Shown here: positions 58,363-64,000 of the stretch, one piece after another
Numbering within the stretch: the stretch's first letter is position 1
How the letters are laid out: every line of letters starts with the position of its first letter
Assembly: GCA_023433615.1 (NCBI GenBank)
Contig: JAEZCJ010000149.1
Coordinates: 1 to 64,000 of the forward strand
Length of the DNA: 64,000 nt
Direction of reading: 5' to 3'
Source of the DNA: Bacillota bacterium
Lineage (GTDB): Bacteria; Bacillota; Bacilli; Paenibacillales; Paenibacillaceae
Notes under the pieces: model-generated
Database searches by the model: none
Told to the model about the DNA's origin: nothing
The model's input: only the letters and a program-made list of their open reading frames with translations
Position numbers and translations under genes: made by a program

Positions 58363-59661
58363 CCACTTGGATTTCCATTGATTCGCTTCCTCATTCGTAA
58401 CGCGGCGATTCCCATAGCGGACTTCCTCGTAGAGAGTCTTTAATTCGCGATTGTTCTCGGCTTGTTCGGGCTTCGATCGGATGAGCGCCTCCGTATTCTC
58501 GTGCGGCGTCATCGATGGGCGGTACTCGAAGCCATGCTTGGCAGCTTCCCGGAATCGCTTCCGGAACAGATAGCGGACGCGATCGGCTTCGGACAGCTTC
58601 GACCAGGACTCGCCCCCGAACCATCCGGCGACACGCCGCGAGATGCGACCGGCCCAGCTGTCGGTCGGTGCGACGCTCTCCACTTCATCCTCATAGCCTT
58701 TGCCTCCCTCATCGCGCGTTCGACCGCGCCAAGCTGCCAGCCATCGCGCCGCCAGCTTGGCGACGCCCGGTATGCGGCGGACGAAGTATACGAGCACATA
58801 GACGGCCATGACGGCCAGCAGGATGAAGATGACGTACATCATAATCGTCTCTAGCAGCTTCAGAATGGCGTTCGGTTCGTTCGCCGGTTCCGGCAGCATA
58901 GGTGATTGAGAGGATTGCGGAGGCATCTCTTGCGCCGGCGGCTCCTCGACCCGCTCCCCCCCAAGTCCGCTCAATGCCGACTGAATCCATGCGCGCAGCT
59001 GACGCCATAATGACTCCAGGAAACGGAACGAGGCAATGAAGGCAAGCACGGCGATGAATGTGCCGACCATGATGCGGTTACGGGCAAGCACGGACTTCGG
59101 AACATGTCGTCCGCTCCGGCCGCTGTAGTTCGCATCGATTAGGGCGAGCCGATTCGAGCGGACCAACGTCAACAACACCGCAGCAGCTCCGCCTATCGAT
59201 ATTAACGTTCGATACTCCGCGATCGGTTCGAATCGCAAGCCGATCGCGGATACGAGAAAGTAGATGATAATGCCTGGCAGCAATAGTTCGCGCAGCTGAT
59301 TCGGATCGTCCGGCACGAGCGGCGAAGTCCCTCGATAGGCAATGCCCGCGCCGACGATGCCTCCGAGCAAGATCCCCGGAAGACTGTCGAACATGAGCCA
59401 TGCTGCGGCATATCCGTATAGGCCGGCGAACAGCAGCCGGTAGAGCATGCGAATGCGCTTCATGCGCACGGTCGAGCGTTCGCCCAGCCAATAGAGCAGC
59501 GGCAGCAGCAGCATCCACAACAAGCCTTGCGTCCCCGGCATGAGGTTTGCCGCGACGAGGATCGGAATCGGCAGCAGCACCAGCGTCTCCATGAGTCCGA
59601 TCCATAGGCTTCGCAGAGGCCTCAGCTTGTGTAGCAGCGAGTTATTATTGTTCTCGTTCAT
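58354..59661 (-). CDS. DUF4129 multispanning membrane protein
   Basis: 435 residues. Six or so N-terminal helices (LVLLPIPILVAANLMPG, LLWMLLLPLLYWLG), a further helix near 210, a periplasm-like Pro/Gln-rich linker, another helix near 275-300 (IMMYVIFILLAVMAVYVLVY), and a cytoplasmic C terminus with FRKRFREAAKHGFEYRPSMT, the conserved DUF4129 segment. In related operons this region is fused to transglutaminase-like proteins; here there is no transglutaminase core. Overlaps the DUF58 gene by 4 bases. Function unknown; presumed part of a MoxR-dependent envelope complex. Confidence 0.8.
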   Translation of the reverse strand: MNENNNNSLLHKLRPLRSLWIGLMETLVLLPIPILVAANLMPGTQGLLWMLLLPLLYWLGERSTVRMKRIRMLYRLLFAGLYGYAAAWLMFDSLPGILLGGIVGAGIAYRGTSPLVPDDPNQLRELLLPGIIIYFLVSAIGLRFEPIAEYRTLISIGGAAAVLLTLVRSNRLALIDANYSGRSGRHVPKSVLARNRIMVGTFIAVLAFIASFRFLESLWRQLRAWIQSALSGLGGERVEEPPAQEMPPQSSQSPMLPEPANEPNAILKLLETIMMYVIFILLAVMAVYVLVYFVRRIPGVAKLAARWLAAWRGRTRDEGGKGYEDEVESVAPTDSWAGRISRRVAGWFGGESWSKLSEADRVRYLFRKRFREAAKHGFEYRPSMTPHENTEALIRSKPEQAENNRELKTLYEEVRYGNRRVTNEEANQWKSKWGL

Positions 59662-60770
59662 GCAGGCTGCTCCTCCCTGCCGGGCATAGCGTCCCGGTTC
59701 TCGATCGGAATGCAGCTGACCGAGTGCCCCTTCATGCGGAGCGAAGCGATCGCTTCTGCCAGCTTGCCGCTCTCGTAAGCGGATAGCAGCACGATGTCCG
59801 TCCGTTCCTCTAGCTGTTCTTCCAATTGGTATAGCAGCTCATGCATCGGCAGCAGACGTTCGACAACCAGCCTGGCCATCGTATCGTATAGATCGGTCAG
59901 ATGCGGCATGCCGCCCCCGATCTCTGTGATAATCGGCTGCGCGCGATTATGGACCATGCCGGCATTGGCGGCGAATCCGACCTCCATGCCCTGCGCGACG
60001 GCATGCTGAGCCAGGCCTGCGGCCATGGAGATGCCGTATTCGACGAGCTCGATGTCATTAACCGCATCCCACATGCCCTCGTGGTCCTCGACATTGAGAA
60101 TGACGTATAAGCGGTGGTCAGCGGTGTAGTCATGCCTGTTGACTTGCAGCTTACCGGATCGTGCCGTAGCGTTCCAGTTCACGCTTCGCATGGAATCGCC
60201 GTACCTGTATTCGCGCGTGCCCGCGGTCAAGAACGGATCCTCTACGATCCAGCGTTTCACCGTTACGTCACCCTGCCAGCTGTGGCTTGGCAGATTCATG
60301 TCCTCATACGCCAGCGGCTTCGGATAGACGACGACCTCCAATTCGAACGACAGCTTGGAGGAGAACGTGGTCACGCCGAAGAGATCGCCGTTCGACAACG
60401 TCACGGACTCTAGTCGGAACACGCCCCGCCGCTTGCAGGTCAACGCATGCCGTCGAGTGATCTTGGTATACGGCATCAGACTGAAGAAGCTCTTGTGGTT
60501 CTGGTAGATGCTTCCGCTGCTGATCTCCATATTCGCCTGCGAATGGAATAGCAGGCCGGAAGGCAGCTGCGACTCGACGCGAATCCACGGAACGGGCAGC
60601 CATTTGCGGTTCTCGAGCCGTTCGACGAGCGAGATGTCGTCACCCTGGAAGCAAGCGCCTGTCGACAAGTTGCGCTCATATTCAACGCCTCGCATGCCGA
60701 ATCGACGGAACAGCATCGTCTGCAGCGCATATAACGCGAGAAGCGTCAACAATAAATAATGAATCGCCAT
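59658..60770 (-). CDS. DUF58 domain protein
   Basis: 370 residues. Single N-terminal helix (HYLLLTLLALYALQTMLF), a beta-rich middle (ITRRHALTCKRRGVFRLESV), and the DUF58 core with GTREYRYGDSMRSVNWNATA followed by LQVNRHDYTADHRLYVILN, which resembles a von Willebrand A start. DUF58 proteins are partners of MoxR ATPases. Starts 12 bases after moxR and overlaps DUF4129 by 4 bases, so all three should be made together. Confidence 0.9.
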   Translation of the reverse strand: MAIHYLLLTLLALYALQTMLFRRFGMRGVEYERNLSTGACFQGDDISLVERLENRKWLPVPWIRVESQLPSGLLFHSQANMEISSGSIYQNHKSFFSLMPYTKITRRHALTCKRRGVFRLESVTLSNGDLFGVTTFSSKLSFELEVVVYPKPLAYEDMNLPSHSWQGDVTVKRWIVEDPFLTAGTREYRYGDSMRSVNWNATARSGKLQVNRHDYTADHRLYVILNVEDHEGMWDAVNDIELVEYGISMAAGLAQHAVAQGMEVGFAANAGMVHNRAQPIITEIGGGMPHLTDLYDTMARLVVERLLPMHELLYQLEEQLEERTDIVLLSAYESGKLAEAIASLRMKGHSVSCIPIENRDAMPGREEQPA

Positions 60771-60782
60771 TCGGCTTGCCTC

Positions 60783-61745
60783 CTATCGGGCGTGCAGCGA
60801 CTCCTCGGCGGGCACCGGCACGTCACGCAATACGCCTGCGATGATGCTGTCGGCTGCTTCCTGCTTCGAGCGTGCGGAGCTGCGAAGAATGATACGGTGC
60901 GAGAAGACGGCCGGGGCCATCGCCTTGATATCGTCCGGAATGACATAGCTGCGTCCTTGCAGAGCGGCATTCGCCTGCGAGGCCTTCAGGAGCGCTTGAC
61001 TGCCGCGCGGACTGACGCCGGTGTGGACATCGGCATGCGTCCGCGTCTTCTCGACGATCGCGATAATATAGGCGAGCAATTCATCGCTGACGAGCACCTT
61101 CGCGTAGGCTTCCTGCGCCGCGATAATCGCTTCGCGCCCTGCCACCGCCCCGATCTCGGACAGCGGGCTCGCGTCCATGAAGCGCTTCAGGATCGCGATG
61201 CCCTCCGAGTTGGAAGGGTAACCCATCCGAAGCTTGAACAGGAAGCGGTCGAGCTGCGCTTCCGGGAGCGGGAACGTCCCTTGGTTCTCTACGGGGTTCT
61301 GCGTAGCGATGACGAGGAACGGACGTTCCAGCGTATGCGATTCGCCGTCAATGCTGAGCTGCCGCTCTTCCATGCACTCGAGCAAGCTCGACTGCGTGCG
61401 CGGCGTAGCGCGGTTAATCTCGTCAGCCAGCAGAATATTCGTGAATAGCGGACCGGGCCGGAATTCGAAAGCCCCTGCCTGTTGATTGAAATAGTGAATG
61501 CCCGTAAGATCCGACGGCAGCAGGTCCGGCGTGAATTGGATGCGCTTGAAGCGGCAATCGATGGAGACAGCAAGTGCCTTGGCGAGCAAGGTTTTGCCGG
61601 TACCCGGCACATCCTCCAGCAGGACATGTCCGGATGTAACCATCGCGATCAACAGCTTGTCGATAATCGATTCTTTACCGATGATGACGTTTCCAACATT
61701 GTTGCGAACAAGTTCAGCCAAGTGCTGAATAGGTGCCACACTCAT
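60783..61745 (-). CDS. MoxR-family AAA+ ATPase
   Basis: 320 residues. Walker A EDVPGTGKTLLAKALAVSI, Walker B NILLADEINRATPRTQSSLL, sensor 1 FLVIATQNPVENQGTFPLPE, arginine finger region AQLDRFLFKLRMGYPS, and C-terminal lid with VHTGVSPRGSQALLKASQAN. MoxR ATPases act as chaperones that insert cofactors or mature complexes with VWA/DUF58 proteins. First gene of the operon. Upstream, 61746-61928 is AT-rich and contains TTGTTAACATAACAA-type dyads but no clear promoter boxes. Confidence 0.94.
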   Translation of the reverse strand: MSVAPIQHLAELVRNNVGNVIIGKESIIDKLLIAMVTSGHVLLEDVPGTGKTLLAKALAVSIDCRFKRIQFTPDLLPSDLTGIHYFNQQAGAFEFRPGPLFTNILLADEINRATPRTQSSLLECMEERQLSIDGESHTLERPFLVIATQNPVENQGTFPLPEAQLDRFLFKLRMGYPSNSEGIAILKRFMDASPLSEIGAVAGREAIIAAQEAYAKVLVSDELLAYIIAIVEKTRTHADVHTGVSPRGSQALLKASQANAALQGRSYVIPDDIKAMAPAVFSHRIILRSSARSKQEAADSIIAGVLRDVPVPAEESLHAR

Positions 61746-61928
61746 GTGCTAACCTTCCTCTCTTGAATGACTCTCCTAACTTTCATGTTACCCTCCGGTT
61801 ATCTTCATGGCAATTTGTTAACATAACAAATCTTATGGCAACTTATTATTCGATACCGTAATAATCCAACCTTTTCAGTTGTTAATATTTAACTTAGATA
61901 TAGCCTACCTAACATTTGATCGCAAGCG

Positions 61929-61962
61929 CAAAATAACCGCCCTTCGTTACGAAGGGCGGTTA
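61929..61962 (-). terminator. Terminator of the Gln-rich protein gene
   Basis: TAACCGCCCTTCG and CGAAGGGCGGTTA pair perfectly (13 bp) around a 3-base loop, followed by TTTTGCGC on the minus strand. Confidence 0.9.
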
Positions 61963-61983
61963 CGTCTGGTCAAGCAACATCGA

Positions 61984-62613
61984 TTATTGGCGTAGCGTTG
62001 CGGCAGCAGGAATTTGCGTCTGCATATTCGGCAGCGTCTCCTGAATGAGACTCTCCGCTTGACGCACCCGTTGGTGAATGAGCTGAAGCTGGCGAAGCTG
62101 GGCATCCATCTGCACTTGGATCTGATTCTCCGCGCGTTGGATCTCTTGGCTGAGCGAGGATAATTGGGTCAGCACCGCCCTGGTCCGGTCTGACTGCCGG
62201 TCGGCGCCTGCGCTGAGCAGCGCTTGCCGTGCCATGACTTGCTCTTGCTCCTGCCGTTGGCGTACTTGCTCTTGGAATTGGTCATACGATAGCTGCTGCG
62301 AGTTCGTGTTCGCAGTCGATGCGTTCAAGTTGTTCATCGAAGTCAGGCTGCCCGAAGAATTGCCCGATGTTTGCTGATTGCCGTAGCCCGTCGTCGACGA
62401 ACCGGTCATCGACGAGTAGGCTGTCGTCGGTGTCGCATGCTGCATAGTCCCTGCCGCATTCGTCGTCAACGCCGAGTTTGCGTAAGAGCTGTTCGGTGTC
62501 TGGCTTCGTAGGCCGCTGTTCTGCTCGGACGGCATGTTGCCGCTCCCGGTTGCGTCGGCGTTCTGCATACCGAAGCCTTGCATCCTGCCGGAAGGCTGCA
62601 TCTGATTGTGCAT
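61984..62613 (-). CDS. Low-complexity Gln/Ser-rich protein with C-terminal coiled coil
   Basis: 209 residues. The first ~105 are Ser/Thr/Asn/Gln/Met-rich and disordered (QPSGRMQGFGMQNADATGSG). The last ~100 are a long helix with heptads (FQEQVRQRQEQEQVMARQAL, QIQVQMDAQLRQLQLIHQRV). No signal peptide, membrane segment or Cys. It could be a spore or coat-associated structural protein, but that is only a guess from composition. Monocistronic with its own terminator. Confidence 0.7.
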   Translation of the reverse strand: MHNQMQPSGRMQGFGMQNADATGSGNMPSEQNSGLRSQTPNSSYANSALTTNAAGTMQHATPTTAYSSMTGSSTTGYGNQQTSGNSSGSLTSMNNLNASTANTNSQQLSYDQFQEQVRQRQEQEQVMARQALLSAGADRQSDRTRAVLTQLSSLSQEIQRAENQIQVQMDAQLRQLQLIHQRVRQAESLIQETLPNMQTQIPAAATLRQ

Positions 62614-62695
62614 GTTATAACCTCCTGAGGTATCGTAGGTGCGATCCTCAGTAGATTGTCCACTTCAGTGGCATAACATGCATCCGTTCCCAGCG

Positions 62696-63067
62696 TTATC
62701 CACAGAGTCGCCGCCGAATCGGTCTCGTCACGACGTCGAATGAAGCATCGTCGTCCAGGCGAACCCACTTGACCTCTAGAATATCCTCGTTCTGCGGCAG
62801 CGTGCGGTCGACATTCATCGTGCCGCCGATGATCTCCGCCGTGTACGTATATTTCAGATTCTCGAAGCAGAGGCACTCGATAATGCGGATGTCGAACCCC
62901 GTCTCCTCCTTCACTTCCCGAATGCAGGCCTGCTCCGGAGTCTCGCATACGCCGACGCCTCCGCCTGGATAATTCCAGACGATATCGCCGCGTTCCACAT
63001 ATTGTCTGACCATGAGTACTTCCTTCGTATCGTTCACGATTACCGCTTGCGCGATCAAAGCGTTCAC
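62696..63067 (-). CDS. Nudix hydrolase
   Basis: 123 residues. The Nudix box GVGVCETPEQACIREVKEET followed by GFDI fits GX5EX7REUXEEXGU, with the metal-binding REVKEE helix. Such enzymes hydrolyse nucleoside diphosphates linked to another group. The C-terminal part (ILEVKWVRLDDDASFDVVTR) is usual for the small ADP-ribose pyrophosphatase/MutT class. Substrate unknown. It lies alone between a terminator-bearing gene and the alcohol dehydrogenase. Confidence 0.9.
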   Translation of the reverse strand: MNALIAQAVIVNDTKEVLMVRQYVERGDIVWNYPGGGVGVCETPEQACIREVKEETGFDIRIIECLCFENLKYTYTAEIIGGTMNVDRTLPQNEDILEVKWVRLDDDASFDVVTRPIRRRLCG

Positions 63068-63157
63068 CTCGATGAAGAATGTCGGTAGATGTCGATAACA
63101 GCGCTTACAATTTAATCTATTATAGCAGACTCCTACTCGGGCGCATACAGCAGATAC

Positions 63158-63195
63158 AGAAAAATCTCCAATCGCCGAACAAGACGATTGGAGAT
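63158..63195 (-). terminator. Terminator of the alcohol dehydrogenase gene
   Basis: ATCTCCAATCG/CGATTGGAGAT (11 bp, 10-base loop) followed by TTTTTCTG on the minus strand, about 40 bases after the stop. Confidence 0.88.
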
Positions 63196-63236
63196 CGGCT
63201 GAAACAACGGATTGCAGACCTACGTCAACAGGATCG

Positions 63237-64000
63237 TCATAAGCTCATCTCGAGGATGGCACGAACATCTTCCTTCGCGAGCCGCTTCATTGAGCCCAGC
63301 GGTCCGAAGCGGACGGCGTCCTCCGCCATCTGATCCAGCGATTCGCTGCCGATTCCGACCTCTGCGAGCGTTGCAGGAGCGCCGATACGCGAGAAGAAGG
63401 CGCGTGTCGCCTCGATTCCGGCCAGCGCCGTTTCTTCGTCGCTCTTGCCAGCCGGGTCGACCCCCCACACGCGTACTGCATATTGCGCGAAGCGTTCCAC
63501 GCGTGCATCATAGACGTACTTCATCCAGTTCGGATAGACGATCGCCAGCCCGGCGCCATGCGCGATGTCGTAGATGGCACTAATCGCGTGTTCAATGTCA
63601 TGCGCGGCCCAATCGTTCTGCATGCCGACGCTGATCATCCCGCCGTTCAGCGCATAAGTGCCGCTTAGCATCAGATTCGCGCGCGCTTCGTAGTTGTCCG
63701 GCTCGCGGATCGCGATCTCGGCGTTCTCGACGACGGTCTGCAGGATCGATTCGCAGAGCCGCTCCTGCAGCGGCGTATCCTTCGTGCGGCTGAAGTACTG
63801 CTCCATGACGTGCGACATCATGTCGACGACGCCGTTCACGGTCTGATCCGCCGGTACCGAGAAGGTCAAGGCCGGATCCAGGATCGAGAACTTCGGATAG
63901 GTATGTACGCTGGCGAGCGGCCGCTTCTGGTTAATCTCCCAGTTCGTGATGACGGCCGTACCGTTCATCTCCGAACCGGTCGCTGACAACGTCAGAATCG
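63237..64000 (-). CDS. Iron-containing alcohol dehydrogenase (butanol dehydrogenase-like), 5' end outside window
   Basis: The frame is open to the right edge, so only the C-terminal ~254 residues are seen. LSATGSEMNGTAVITN is the nucleotide-binding tail of the family; metal ligands are Asp and His in VVDMMSHVMEQYF, His in HDIEHAISAIYDIAHGAG (two) before LAIVYPNWMKYV. This pattern matches the NAD(P)H-dependent YugJ/BdhA-like enzymes that reduce aldehydes. The end (MAEDAVRFGPLGSMKRLAKE) is also typical. Followed by a strong terminator. Confidence 0.92.
   Translation of the reverse strand, partial: ILTLSATGSEMNGTAVITNWEINQKRPLASVHTYPKFSILDPALTFSVPADQTVNGVVDMMSHVMEQYFSRTKDTPLQERLCESILQTVVENAEIAIREPDNYEARANLMLSGTYALNGGMISVGMQNDWAAHDIEHAISAIYDIAHGAGLAIVYPNWMKYVYDARVERFAQYAVRVWGVDPAGKSDEETALAGIEATRAFFSRIGAPATLAEVGIGSESLDQMAEDAVRFGPLGSMKRLAKEDVRAILEMSL

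Overview
The window looks like a chromosomal segment from a Paenibacillus/Cohnella-type firmicute (Paenibacillaceae). Supporting signs are strong AGGAGG-type ribosome binding sites, frequent TTG/GTG starts, a YesN-like membrane AraC regulator, a CcpA-type cre site, a XerS-type recombinase, a WGxxGxxG-tailed surface protein and a MoxR/DUF58/DUF4129 operon. The backbone is GC-rich. Roughly 23.9-36.3 kb is clearly AT-rich and full of broken mobile DNA. No rRNA, tRNA or CRISPR array was seen.

Layout. 0-9 kb (+): 3' part of an AraC sensor-regulator, a secreted family 8 polysaccharide lyase behind a cre site, a nucleoside hydrolase, ribokinase and malic enzyme. 9.2-14.4 kb: an XRE-cupin regulator divergent from DoxX, esterase, extradiol dioxygenase, permease and FAH-fold hydrolase genes, resembling the MhqDE/MhqP quinone-detoxification genes, followed by a truncated ankyrin lipoprotein. 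14.5-15.7 kb (-): two overlapping paralogous GNAT-fold genes and a 39-residue Cys-containing peptide gene with an exceptionally strong Shine-Dalgarno; this is a candidate new peptide-modification system. 16.2-20.4 kb: a hybrid histidine kinase with a DNA-binding tail, divergent from two small secreted proteins. 20.8-25 kb: an arsenic operon (arsB, arsC, arsI, broken phosphatase, arsR) and an ArsN-like acetyltransferase.

25-36 kb: an island of TniQ/TnsD-like fragments, truncated XerS-like recombinase, IS110 and IS3 pieces, a duplicated arsR tail, and two copies of a repeat block that looks like a transposon end with several binding sites. Small cargo genes lie between them.

36.3-46.2 kb (-): a compact two-module NRPS operon: A-T protein, glycosyltransferase, C-A-T-TE protein fused to a 12-helix MFS transporter, MbtH and Sfp-type PPTase. 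It appears to carry synthesis, glycosylation, release, carrier activation and export in one transcript. The TE nucleophile position is Cys and the second A domain has an atypical A4 core.

46.4-50.7 kb: two gene fragments, a GNAT, a deacetylase-GNAT fusion, XerS and a WGxxGxxG surface protein. 50.8-61.7 kb (-): a long signalling and envelope run (MoxR, DUF58, DUF4129; then Hpt-REC-GGDEF-like-REC, HEAT, GT2 synthase, CheY-like REC, hybrid kinase), which I read as phosphorelay control of an extracellular polysaccharide. 62-64 kb (-): a Gln-rich coiled-coil protein, a Nudix hydrolase and the 3' part of an iron-dependent alcohol dehydrogenase cut by the window edge.
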